Positions 34,430 through 44,660 of a stretch of 64,000 nt of DNA are shown piece after piece (position 1 is the stretch's first letter; each line of letters starts with the position of its first letter). The notes under the pieces are model-generated. The model was not told the DNA's origin, ran no database searches, and saw nothing but the letters and a program-made list of their open reading frames with translations. Origin of the DNA: Atherix ibis (lineage: Eukaryota > Arthropoda > Insecta > Diptera > Athericidae); assembly GCA_958298945.1 (NCBI GenBank), contig OY282605.1:36806811-36870810 (forward strand), read 5' to 3'. A program made the position numbers and the translations under genes.

Positions 34430-35090
34430 ATATAAATATAAGTATTATCCAATTTGGGCTTTAGAAAGTAAAATTAAATAAAATATATTTTTAAATTAAA
34501 TTTGAATAAAATATTTACATTTTTATATTAAGTTAACTTTGCCATTATGGAAAAAACTTGCAAAAACTTCTTTACAATACTTGATCCTTTTGAAGTTATT
34601 TTTTTTAAATTTTTCGCATATTTCGGCTTGTAATTTGGTTTTCACTTAATTAATGTTAATTTTTCAATGCTTTAAATTTTAAAAATAATCTGTTATAATA
34701 TAGTTTTTATATTGATTTATAAGAAAAAAGTTGAACAATATCAAATCAGTGGTCAATTGAAATCACCAAATCTAGAAATTACGCGTCCTGGCAATTTTTC
34801 GCGCAATGAAGCCAAAATTGGTAATAATTTGTAGCTTTTGTCACCATTTTCTTAAAATAATATATAATCTAGATTAAAATTTTTAAGTTTAGGACAAAAA
34901 CAATAGGTCTTTGCAGAATTATATATGAAAACTTTGCCTATTGACAAATGCACCGAGCGGGAAATGAGCCTCAACGCTGACAAAAATGGTGCGTAAAACC
35001 ACATTTTTAGAAAGTTCTCAAAATTTTATCGCATTATTTGATAATTATATATAATTTATAATTTAAAATGGCAAAGTTTTATTTTATAAA
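34430..35090 (+). repeat. Interspersed repeat R, copy 4
   Basis: From left to right this carries the complement of GAATTACAAGCCGAAATATG (34.6 kb), then AATCACCAAATCTAGAAATT and GCGTCCTGGCAATTTTTCG (34.76 kb), then TTTGCCTATTGACAAATGC and ACCGAGCGGG (34.94 kb). The second and third blocks are those of the 20.9-kb copy, but only about 270 bp apart here instead of about 1.1 kb. Its right edge abuts the damaged left end of mariner D. Confidence 0.6.
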
Positions 35091-35526
35091 ATTATTATCG
35101 AATTTTGAATTTCCGCGGGTTACGTATATTCGATTTTCGATTTTTGGTACTTATGTCTCGCGTTATGTTGGTACTCATATCTCTCTTTTATGTCGACAAG
35201 TTCGGCCATTTTTAATGTTCAGTTAATTTTTGACAGCTGCTTGCACGTGTTTTGGCTCGTCTTCGATTTTTGCCCATTCCAAAAAATGGATCAAAGAATC
35301 TGTAGCAAATTTTGTTTGAAAAACAAAATTAATTGCGCGGGCGCATTTCGAATGTTGACTGTAGCATATGGTGAAGCTACCTTGGACCGAAGCAACGTTT
35401 ATCGTGTTCGCAGAGGGCCGAGAAGATGTGAACGATGAAAAGCGTGCCGGATGCCCGAGCACGTCAACAACAGACGAAAACATTGATGAAGTGAAGAAAA
35501 TAGTATTGGCCAATCGTCGAATCACC

Positions 35527-35537
35527 GTTAGAGAATT
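35527..35537. repeat. Target-site duplication of the RTE-derived insertion (left)
   Basis: GTTAGAGAATT at 35527-35537 is repeated exactly at 36017-36027. Removing one copy and the sequence between restores mariner reading text that matches copy G (CACCGTTAGAGAA...GCTGAGGACTT). Confidence 0.85.
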
Positions 35538-36016
35538 ATATTATTATATTTATTTGACAGGTTTTCATTTTCTACATTTGTACAATTTTTAACACATATA
35601 TGCATTTTTTTTTTTATACACACATAGTCATGACAACACAGTCGCTCCTATGGAGCACATAGCGGCACTAGAAAACTCCGTTAACTCTCTTCCGTCTGCT
35701 TCTGCCTTGGGTTTTTTGCCTGAGGTACGGTCTTGAGGTACGGTCCCGGATGCTTCCGTGAACTCTCTTCCATCTGCTTCTGCCTTTTGGGTTTTTGCCT
35801 GAGGTACGGTCTTGGGTTTTTGCCTGAGGTACGGTTTTTGCCCTGAGTACGATGAAAGCCAAATGAGTTCTTGCCTGAGGTGCGGTCCGGATGCTTATTC
35901 TAGTGCTGTTTCTTTGATAGGGTGTGTTTTTTATAGCTTGCGGCTTATCAGACCAGCGAAGCAACCTCCAGTGACGTTGGGGGACCCTACGGACTACATA
36001 TATAGTGTAACCAACA
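35538..36016 (-). mobile_element. Non-autonomous RTE-derived retroelement (479 bp)
   Basis: The right part (about 35860-35960, minus strand 5' end) matches the 5' end of the RTE element at 50.3-50.4 kb (GCATCCGGACC, CTTATCAGACCAGCGAAG). The left part (about 35600-35720) matches its 3' end (CAGTCGCTCCTATGGAGC, ATAGCGGCACTAGA). Nearly all the coding region is replaced by short tandem copies of a unit around TTGCCTGAGGTACGGT. The minus-strand 3' tail is AT-rich with repeats like ATAATATAAT. The 11-bp target duplication on both sides indicates retrotransposition in trans, as in BovA-type partners of RTE elements. It carries no functional protein. Confidence 0.82.
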
Positions 36017-36856
36017 GTTAGAGAATTGCTGAGGACTTAAACATATCGATTGGCTCATGCCATTCGATTTTTACCAATGATTTGGGTGTGAAACGGGTCG
36101 CCGCGAAATTTGTACCAAAGGTGCTCAATTTCGACCAAAAGCAGCATCGCATGAACATTGCTAAGGAGCTGTTGGACTCTGTCCACGACCACCCAAATTT
36201 ACTCCAGAGGGTCATAACTGGTGACGAATCATGGTTTTATAGTTATGACGTGGAAACCAAATCTCAATCATCCCAATGGAAGCGGCCCCACGAGCCAAGA
36301 CCGAAAAAAGCGCGTCGAGTTCGGTCGAATGTGAAAGTTTTGCTTCCAGTTTTCTTAGATTGCAGGCGCGTGGCACATCATGAGTTCTTGTCACAGGGTA
36401 GAAATGTTAATAAGGAATATTACCTGCAAGTTATGCGTAAGTTGCGCAAATCAATCCGACAGAAACGCCCGGATTTGTGGAAGAACAAAAATTGGCTGTT
36501 GCACCATGATAACGCCCCTGCTCACCCATCGTTGCTTGTGCGTGAATTTTCGGCCAAAAACAATACACTAATAATGCCGTAGCCACCGTATTCTTCAGAT
36601 CTGGTCCCCTGTGATCTGGCCCCATAAAAGGAGAACGCTACGCTACGATTGAGGAGATAAAGACGGCATCGAAGAAGGAGCTGAACAAGATCACAAAATA
36701 TGATTTTTTGAAGTGCTTTGAGGATTGGAAAAAACGTTGGCACAAGTGTATAATATATGGTGGAGATTACTTTGAAGGGGACAAAAAAGATATTCATGAA
36801 TAAACAAAGAAATTTTTGAAAAAAACACAAAATTCGCGATACTTTTTGAACATACA

Positions 36857-38730
36857 CATACTTTGTATAGATTTTTATTTATTTGCATGAAAAATTATAT
36901 TAACAATTTTTTATTAAAGTTCTTTTTATTTTGAACATTACTTACTGTTTTTATCAAATGGATTAGTTAAAGTTAATATGAAAATACTATATGAATAAAA
37001 TGGGGTGCAAAATCTTATCTTGTAAATAAAAGGAACCGTTTTGGTAGAGAAAATAATTTACCTTTTATAAAAGTGGTAATAAATTAGAGTGGGGAATTTT
37101 GTAAATGCCATGTTTGGGGACTTAGGCACGTCAAGTGAAATGGTATTTAGACGACAAACACATCCATCATTGACCTCAGTTCTGTTATGCAAGAGCTCGA
37201 ACCCAGAATGGTAAATAACCTATGATGACTATACAAAATTCACTGCTCCATGGTATCGATTGTTTAAGCCAATTAACCTTTAATCGTATGTGACTAATGG
37301 ATACCATGCATTTTCCAGTATATACTCGTATAAAATCAGTCTGCACATTATGCATGTGAGCATATTTACCAAATGATAAGGATTTTCTCTCCAGGGTTGT
37401 ATATTTTTTTTCCTGTTTACCAGTTATTTTCCATCATGGCGAATTAAGGTGGAAAATATCAAAATGTAAGAGTATTTACTGTTTGAATAATTACGCACTC
37501 CTTTTTCCTGTTATTTAATTCACCACACCTTAGTGCTTAATAATTGTCACCTCAAAGTTGTTCAAGTTTAAATGCACATACGAGTATAAAGATGGCAGTT
37601 GTCCCTTCCTACCTCCCCAAACACTAACCTCCCAAATAAGTAAAAAATGGGAATGGCATGTGAGAATGTAGAAGCAAAAAGTCCATTAAATAGAAAATTA
37701 TTTTCCTTAAAAGCAAGAGTCTCAGAGTGACTTTCATGTTCCGAACTCATTAACCGTACTAAGTATTTTTAACCATCACCCATTGCACCATCCTCCCATT
37801 CGTAGTATCCATAAGTAGTTATTTCGTTTTATGGAACTAGAAATATCAATGCAATTTGTAATGGTTTGCTTTTATTTATTGAATAGCTTAAGGATCTACT
37901 AAATATCAGAGCCATACTACCTTTAAGCAGATGGTGCTTAAGCTTTTATGCCATATATAAATATTTTTTTAAAGAAAATGCCAACGCTGAAAAGAAATTG
38001 AAAAATCGTTTCATAACGAAAAAGAATCTGTACTATCAGTTATCGAGGAGATTTCCCTATTGCATTTAACTCTTGAAAAAGGATGTGTGTAAGCGTACCC
38101 CGAATAATGAATAATCGTATATCGATTATATTGAATCAAACCGCATTTGATGTATGAACTTTATTGCGATCGAGTCTCCTTTAGAAATGCATCGGTTAAC
38201 TTAATGCACACTTCAAACAGTTTTCATACTAAACTAAGGTGATTATTATGTAAACAAGCTTTATATAAAATTATCACAAATCATTCGTCTGACATTTCAT
38301 TATTTTTAGTTAGTTTCGAAAAGTAATTTATTTGGATTTTCTGTTTTGATTTTATTGATTTGAGATTAAATATAATATTTTCATATTTTATGAAATTGCA
38401 TTCTCAACAATTGTGGTAAATAATAACAATCGATAATTGAAAATTCTTTTTTCAATAAGCTTTTTAGAATATTACTTTTCTTTGCAGTTGTGTATATTAA
38501 GTACTGAATGCATTCAACTCCATTTTCAATATTTTATTACTCACTCATAAATTCGTTTTTATTTTATTGTAGTACCTGCAATTTATATGTACTATCGCAC
38601 CTTCAATACACTATCGTATATTTTAATATGAGTATTTTATATACACTGTCATATTTCTATATTGTCTGCACGAAAAGCAATGCTCTGTCAATTTTGCCTT
38701 TAATCTGACACATTTAGGATCATCTAGACG
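36857..38730. other. Interval without a recognised gene
   Basis: No element end or protein family motif was recognised. Short frames such as 37568-37750 (minus) and 38508-38708 (plus) have no domain and AT-driven composition. Confidence 0.5.
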
Positions 38731-38735
38731 ACATA

Positions 38736-38780
38736 GCATACTATGATAAAATAGAATTTTTCTATTTTATCATAGTATGC
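38736..38780. repeat. Perfect palindrome (21-bp arms, 3-base loop)
   Basis: The arm GCATACTATGATAAAATAGA(A) at 38736-38756 is followed by TTT and then its exact complement at 38760-38780. Such a tight, perfect palindrome is unstable in most genomes, so it is likely recent. It does not correspond to any element end seen in the window. Confidence 0.88.
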
Positions 38781-39499
38781 CGCGAGTCAAAAGCAGACGG
38801 TTTTTTTTTTTTTTGTTAAGTTGTTATGTTGAACAAAGTAAAATAACATCAAATTGATATGTTCATATAAACGAGCACATATATGTTTAGTGCAAATACA
38901 TAAATTTTCGTTACCGAAATTTATAAAAAGAATTCGTTTCATTATTCGCCAAAGTATCTATTGACATTTTAGTAAAATGATTAGTTGGTAATTTTTTTTT
39001 AAATTTTTTGTTCATTTGGAATTTGTATTTTTTTTTGTTCTTCAAAAGCTTTTATTACAAAAAATTTTTTTTTAAATTTATCATAACTTTTAAAAAAATT
39101 TTATCGACATTTAGTTATTTATATTAAATGATATTGGACCAAATATTTGGCATTAAATTCCTTTAAAGGATGATTATTTGAATGACATATTTTTTATTCT
39201 TTATTTAAAATTATATTATAAGTTAATTTATAATATCGTAATGCAATGAAGTGGGAATAAACAATTATTGGCCACTGTCTCTTAAATATTTGATAAATGT
39301 TTTCGGCGATGATAATAGAGGAGAGTTTTCTTATGAGTGGATGGATAGTGATGAAATTTTGACACCGGGAAATAGACAGGCTCTGAACAGAAAAAAGTTT
39401 AAGATCACTATGTTTTTTAAGCTTATTAACAATTTTTTGGATGATCTTGTATTGTATACGTAAGGACTAGATTGCGATAGAAGCTGGAACATTTGATTA

Positions 39500-39894
39500 A
39501 ACTCTAAAATTCAATTCCGTAAGTCTAAATAGGCTTTATAATGGTGTTGTATTAAAAAAAAAAATATATCTATATGATTGTTCAATAGTCTAAGTAATTG
39601 TAGATAATGCTTGTTAGCCATTTTAGTGAATTATGTAAGTTTTAGGTTAATCGTACACTATGGGATCATGTCGCCGTAAATATATAAAGGAGTTGGTGGT
39701 TTTCGCAAAGAGTAAAAGTAGTGTGAGTACTTTTTTGCTTTGTTGCTATCATCCTCTGTATTATTAATAAGGAATGAAGATTATGGATATGGGATTGTCA
39801 ATTATCTGAGGCTAAAATTTGTGTAGGTGGGGTAAGTGCCAGCAAGTGCCAATAATATTCTTACAATCAGATAGGATATAATGGGTATCAATAA
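39500..39894 (-). pseudogene. Jockey-type LINE reverse transcriptase, C-terminal part
   Basis: The minus strand reads YSLRKPPTPLYIYGDMIP, then MANKHYLQLLRLLNNHID and YNTIIKPI-TYGIEF, matching the tail of the 17.8-19.2 kb copy (GRYKQLLRLLDSK, YNTVLKPIWTYGLELWG). It is broken by stops. The matching upstream part lies just beyond mariner G at 41110-41285, so the mariner inserted into this LINE. Confidence 0.68.
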
Positions 39895-39896
39895 TA

Positions 39897-41107
39897 CGAG
39901 GTCTGTTCAAAAAGTATCGCGAATTTTGAATTTCCACGGGTTAAGTTATGTTGGTACTCAAGTCTCTCAATTATGCCGACAAGTTCGGCCATTTGGAATG
40001 TTCAGTTAATTTTTGACAGCTGCTTTACTTGCACGTGTTTTGGCTCGCCTTCGATTTTTGCCCATTCCAAAAAATTGATCCAAGAATCTGTAGCAAATTT
40101 TGTGTGAAAAACACACCTTCATATGGTGAAGCTACCTTGGACCGAAGCAACGTTTATCGGTGGTACAAAATGTTCTCAGAGGACCGAGAAGATGTGAATG
40201 ACCAAAAGCGTGCCGGAGGCCCGAGCACGTTAACAACAGACGAAAACATTGACGAAGTGAAGAACTGGCCAATCGTCGAATCACCGTTAGAGAAGTTGCT
40301 GAGGACTTAAATATATCGATTGGCTCATGCCATTTGATTTTTACCAATGATTTGAGTGTGAGACGGGTCGCCGCGAAATTCGTACGAAAATTGCTCGATT
40401 TCGACCAAAAACAGCATCGCATTAACATTGCTTAGGAGCTGTTGGTCTCTGTCCGCGACGACACAAATTTGCTCCAGAGGGTCATAGCTGATGACGAATT
40501 ATGGGTTTATGGTTATGACGTGGAAAGAAAAGCTCAATCATCCCAATGAAAGCTGCCGCACGAGCCAAGACCCAAAAAAGCGTGTCAAGTTAGGTCGAAT
40601 GTGAAGGTTTTGCTTATAGTTTTCTTCGACTGCAGGGGCGTGATGCATCATGAGTTCTTGTCACAGGGTAGAACGGTCAATAAGGAATATTACTTACAAG
40701 TTATATGCAAGTTGTGCGAAGCAATCCATTAGAAACGCCCGGATTTGTGGAAGAACAAAAATTGTCTTTTGCCATTTTTGGCCAAAAACAACACAATAAT
40801 AATGCCGCAGCCATCATATTCCCCAGATCTGGCCCCCTGTGACTTTTTCTTGGTACCGAAACTAAAGAGCCCCATAAAAGTACGACGTTACGCTACGATT
40901 GAGAAGATAAAGACGGCAACGAAGGAGGAGCTGAACAAGATCACAAAAAATAATTTTTTGAAGTGCTTCGAGGATTGGAAAAAACATTGGCACAAGTGTA
41001 TAATATCTGGTGAGGATTACTTTGAAGGGGACAAAATAGATATTCATGAATAAATAAATAATTTTTGGAAAAACACAAAATTCGCGATACTTTTTGAACA
41101 TACCTCG
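39897..41107 (+). mobile_element. MAR1 mariner copy G (1211 bp, complete ends)
   Basis: Both ends carry the CGAGGTCTGTTCAAAAAG-type repeat (the right with one change) and TA at 39895-39896 and 41108-41109. It is the longest MAR1 copy with two intact ends. It interrupts a minus-strand jockey-type LINE between the PILY of the RT core and the following part. Junction J2 is present; J1 is not. Confidence 0.9.
40075..41053 (+). pseudogene. Mariner transposase lacking the second catalytic Asp (copy G)
   Basis: The start has changed from ATGGATC to TTGATC near 40075. The helix-turn-helix is shortened by a deletion near 40113. Then come RSNVYRWYKMFSEDREDVND, a short deletion near 40265, AEDLNISIGSCH-like text, TGDE changed to ADDELWVYGYD (first Asp kept at 40493), RTVNKEYYLQVI and LLPFLAKNN where LLHHDNAPAH...FLAKNN is expected. 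The third block APCDFFLVPKLK and the C-terminus KIDIHE (stop at 41051-41053) are intact. The in-frame loss of 14 residues deletes the second metal ligand. Confidence 0.85.
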
Positions 41108-41109
41108 TA

Positions 41110-41285
41110 TATAAAATGGGTAGCACCATAGTGCCTTGTGGGATTCCAGCTAAAATAAAATATATTTTGTAGGAATTCTCTATTAAACTTCTCTTTTTGG
41201 AATTATGTTGACAGAGATATGAAGTTATACTAAGCCTGTATCTATAAATACTGCTAGGTAATTGATAAATAATTTAAATAGTGAA
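41110..41285 (-). pseudogene. Jockey-type LINE reverse transcriptase, core part
   Basis: The minus strand reads LAGIPQGTMVLPILY, the RT core block corresponding to AGVPQGSIIAPILY of the copy at 18.65 kb, and upstream text resembling the preceding region. The reading ends exactly at the TA used by mariner G. Beyond 41285 the match fades. Confidence 0.65.
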
Positions 41286-42780
41286 TATTATTTTAGAATT
41301 TTATATTAAAATCAAGTACATTATTTTAATATGAAAATGTTTACCACACACATAATATCAATAATGCTTGGTAAAATTATATTTTGTATGAATCAATTAA
41401 AACTGTTCTACAATAGATTGAAATTAATACTTAATTGAATAATTTTCCAAACTACAATGGAAAATTATTTCAGCTTTTTTCTTTACACTTTTCCAATGCA
41501 ACACAAAATGAATGACCTATTCTATAATATTATTTTCCACAAAGTAATAATTTGTTTTGTACTCTAGAAAATCAATAGGAAAAACCTCTTGAATAATTTA
41601 TACTATAACTAGTATAATAGAAAATATTGGTATAATAAGAGTACCCTTAATTGTCGATAGAATTAATAGTAAACATATTTTCAACAAGTCTCTTAAGCGT
41701 ATAGCAGTACTTATTATAAGAAAGCAAATTTCAAAAGTTTTTAGATGAGCACTTTCCATTGTCAAAGTGAAATAAATTTTATAGTTTTCTGTATTTGAAC
41801 AGCAAATGTTGTTTGTTCAAGGATTTTCTAGTTTGATCGTAAAGTGCACCTCAACCACATTAGTCGTACCAACCATACAAAATTGAAACTTTATAAATGT
41901 GAAAGTTCCCCCCAAATTCTTGAACTCTGAAGGAGAACTCATTTGAAAGAAAATTCACAACTTGAAATCAAAACAATTGCTTTTTTTGTATATATTTTAT
42001 AGAAGGTACATTTTATAGAATACGTTACATTATAAAAATTCTTAACAAATATTAAGTGAATTTATAATTAATATTAATCAATGTAGATTTATATGTAGAT
42101 GAATATTTAATAGAAAAATAAACATGTGCTTTTTAATATTGATTACGAATATTAGTTGAAAAAATATCGATTATTATTATTAACTTGTACTATAATTACC
42201 ATAAATTATTTCTAATCCTTATATAAGTTATATGCTTATTAGATACACTTTCAAATACATATTTATTTTAATAGAATTATTTATTTTAAAAAGTTTATAA
42301 ATATAATAATAACTTCGTCTGCATATAAAAGTTAAAGTTCATTTTCAACAGAATATTTCTGACATGTATTCGTGCACGAATTTTTTTTAAAGTTCTTTCA
42401 ATAATAACTTTTGGTATTACTTAATAATTTATAAATTTTTAAGGATGCAAATTAAAGATTTCTTTTTTAATATTATTAGATAAAATTAATGTTTTTCTTT
42501 AGCTAAATATTATACGAAAAAAAAAATTATTTAAAAAACTGAGATGGTTTCAAAAGCAAAATAATTGAAATTTACAGCTCTGTCTTTTAGTAGATTTTTT
42601 TAAATATTTATCACACATGATATAGTTTACTTGGATAAGAATTTTCCTTTTTTTATATTATCACATACGAAAATTGTAAAAACTTTCTACAAAAGTAATA
42701 TTTCTGCTATAACAAAGTTTCGTACTTTAATAGGACTAAATTTTGCTTTAGTGTTGAGACTAAATTTTCGCTTGTCTGTT
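41286..42780. other. AT-rich interval without a recognised gene
   Basis: Very AT-rich with long A/T tracts. No motif or element end was recognised up to the fold-back at 42781. Confidence 0.5.
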
Positions 42781-42864
42781 ATAAATAAATAATTTTTGAA
42801 AAAACACAAAATTCGTTCAAAAAGTATCACGAATTTTGTGTTTTTTCAAAAATTATTTATTTAT
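42781..42864. repeat. Perfect inverted duplication at the end of mariner F
   Basis: 36-bp arms, 12-base loop. Each arm is the mariner 3' UTR sequence beginning ACGAATTTTGTG and ending TTATTTATTTAT (or its complement). An intact end would instead continue into the outer inverted repeat and TA. This is the signature of a replication or repair strand that folded back on itself. Confidence 0.9.
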
Positions 42865-43723
42865 TCACGAATATCTATTTTGTCCCCTTCAAAGCAATCC
42901 CCACCAGATATTATACACTTTGGCCAACATTTTTTTCAATCCTCGAAGCACTTCAAAAAATCTTTTTTTATGATCTTGTTCAGCTCCTCATTCGATGCCG
43001 TTCGAAATGGCAAAATTCAATTTTTGTTCGTCCACAAATCCGGGCGTTTCTGGCAAATTGGTTCGCGCAACTTACGCATAACTTGCAGGTAATATTCCTT
43101 ATTGACCGTTCTACCCTGTCATGGTGCACCACGCCCCTGAAATAGAAGAAAACTGTAAGCAAAACCTTCACATTCGACCGAACTTGACGCGCTTTTTTCA
43201 GTCTTGGCTCGTGCGGCAGCCTCCATTGGGATGATTGAGATTTGGTTTCCACGTCATAACCATAAACCCATGATTCGTCACCAGTTATGACCCTCCGGAG
43301 CAAATTTGGGTCTTTGCGTACAGAGTCCAACAGCTCCTTAGCAATGTTAATGCGATGCTGTTTTTGGTCGAAATTGAGCAATTTTGGTACGAATTTCGCG
43401 GCAAGCCGTCTCACCCTCAAATCATTGGTAAAAATCGATTGGCATAAGCCAATCGATATGTTTAAGTCCTCAGTAACTTTTCTAACGGTGATTCGACGAT
43501 TGGCCAATACTATTTTCTTCACGTCTGTTGTTAACGTGCTCGGCCGTCCGGCACGCTTTTCGTCGTTCACATCTTCTCGACACTCTGAGAACATTTTGTA
43601 CCACCGATAAACGTTACTTCGGTCCAAGGTAGCTTCACCATATGCCACAGTCAACATTCGGAATGCGTCGGCGCAATTAATTTTGTTTTTCACACAAAAT
43701 TTGCTACATATTCTTTGATCCAT
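42861..43723 (-). pseudogene. Mariner transposase lacking second and third catalytic Asp (copy F)
   Basis: From the start at 43723 the frame is open for about 248 codons (to 42980), the longest MAR1 reading in the window: MDQRICSKFCVKN, SNVYRWYKMFSECREDVND, a 5-residue loss in the linker (TTDVKK for TTDENIDEVKK), VTEDLNISIGLCQSIF, FVPKLLNFDQKQHRINIAK, GDESWVYGYDVETKSQ (first Asp intact) and VKVLLTVFFY. It then runs into a deletion that removes the second and third Asp blocks and rejoins the coding sequence near the C-terminus, out of frame; the family stop is at 42861-42863. Confidence 0.85.
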
Positions 43724-43930
43724 TTTTTGGAATGGGCAAAAATCGAAGACGAGCCAAAACAAGTGCAAGCAAAGCAGCTGTCAAAAATTAACTGAACATT
43801 AAAAATGATCGAACTTGTCGGCATAAGTGACAGATATGACTACCAACATAACGCCACAAAAAACCGAAAATCGAATATACGTAAACCGCGAAAATTCAAA
43901 ATTCGTGATACTTTTTGAACAGACCTCGTA

Positions 43931-44229
43931 TAATGGTAAAATTTTTTAAAAAAATTATTTGTCCAATTAATTTGTTTAATGGTTATTTTTATGTGATTGA
44001 AAAATAAGTTTGATAAATGAGTAAGCTATTAGCTTAGTTTTATTGTTGGTATTTCTTAAATTGGTTTCTAGAACTTTCCTTTAAAAAAAATGTCATGAAC
44101 AATTTAATAAATAAATTACTAATTATTTTTAAATTATAATTACTTTTATTATAAATTATAAGTAGTATAAATGGAAGTTAAAAAAATTAATTTATTATTG
44201 TGAGTATTAAGTAAATTTACGAGTATTTG
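43931..44229. other. AT-rich interval without a recognised gene
   Basis: Low-complexity sequence between mariner F and repeat R copy 5. Nothing recognised. Confidence 0.5.
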
Positions 44230-44660
44230 GTTTTATTGAGCGAAAAGTTTCCAGAACGCCTAATTTCCAGATTTGGTGATATCAATTGGCCTCCAATTTT
44301 ACGTTGTTGTACTTTTTCTTATAAAATTGTGTAAAAAATTATATATATGCAAATTATTTTTAGACTTAAGCTTATTTAATAGTTAAGAAATGGCTGAATT
44401 ATAGCCCAGAATATTTTAAAATATTATTAAAAAAATTATCCTAAAAGAATCGAGTCCTGCAATAACTCTTATTGTAATTATTTGCTTGATTTTCTATTTT
44501 ATGCATAATAACATATTTAAAAAAAATACAAAATTATAAAATTCTGAATAAAATCTAAGTTCAAATTATCTTGTATTTGATTTTACTTTCCATACTATAA
44601 TTTGGATAACTCTTTATGCAGACTTTAATCATTTTAAAAAAAAAACCTATGAATATTAAA
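44230..44660 (-). repeat. Interspersed repeat R, copy 5
   Basis: This carries the complement of ATCACCAAATCTGGAAATT with GGCGTTCTGGAAACTTTTCG (44.24-44.28 kb), followed by ATGGCTGAATTATAGCCC and ATCGAGTCCTGCAATAA (44.39-44.47 kb). Order and orientation are exactly reversed relative to the 34.4-kb copy, which supports treating these blocks as parts of one repeat. Confidence 0.6.

Larger units (their letters stand above)
35286..36803 (+). pseudogene. Mariner transposase, near complete but broken (copy D)
   Basis: The start ATG at 35286 gives MDQRICSKFCLKNKINCAGA. The helix-turn-helix and GCPSTSTTDENIDE linker follow; at 35538 the frame is split by an RTE-derived insertion. It resumes after 36016 with ELLDSVHDHPNLLQRVITGDESWFYSYD (first Asp codon 36223, motif shown in part), NKEYYLQVMRKLRKSIRQKR, HHDNAPAHPSLLVREF (second Asp 36508) and SSDLVPCD (third Asp about 36612). 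A TAG interrupts at 36580-36582, a stretch around DFFLFPKLK is deleted, and small shifts are present. The end is KDIHE at 36803. Confidence 0.85.
35094..36856 (+). mobile_element. MAR1 mariner copy D (near full length, interrupted)
   Basis: The element begins in the inner part of the left inverted repeat (TATCGAATTTTGAATTTCC) and ends in a damaged right repeat (GCGATACTTTTTGAACATA); the outer bases of both ends are lost. Minus a 479-bp RTE-derived insertion and its 11-bp target duplication it is close to the standard 1.3-kb mariner length. It is the only MAR1 copy here lacking both shared deletions J1 and J2, so it best shows the ancestral gene order. Confidence 0.88.
42781..43928 (-). mobile_element. 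MAR1 mariner copy F with a fold-back end
   Basis: The right (5') inverted repeat is complete apart from one base and is followed by TA (43929-43930). At the left, the outer part of the 3' repeat is lost. In its place the last 36 bp of the 3' UTR appear again in inverted orientation, so 42781-42816 and 42829-42864 form a perfect palindrome around a 12-base loop TCAAAAAGTATC. Junction J2 is present (complement AAATGGCAAAA near 43010), extended by a further private deletion. Confidence 0.85.
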
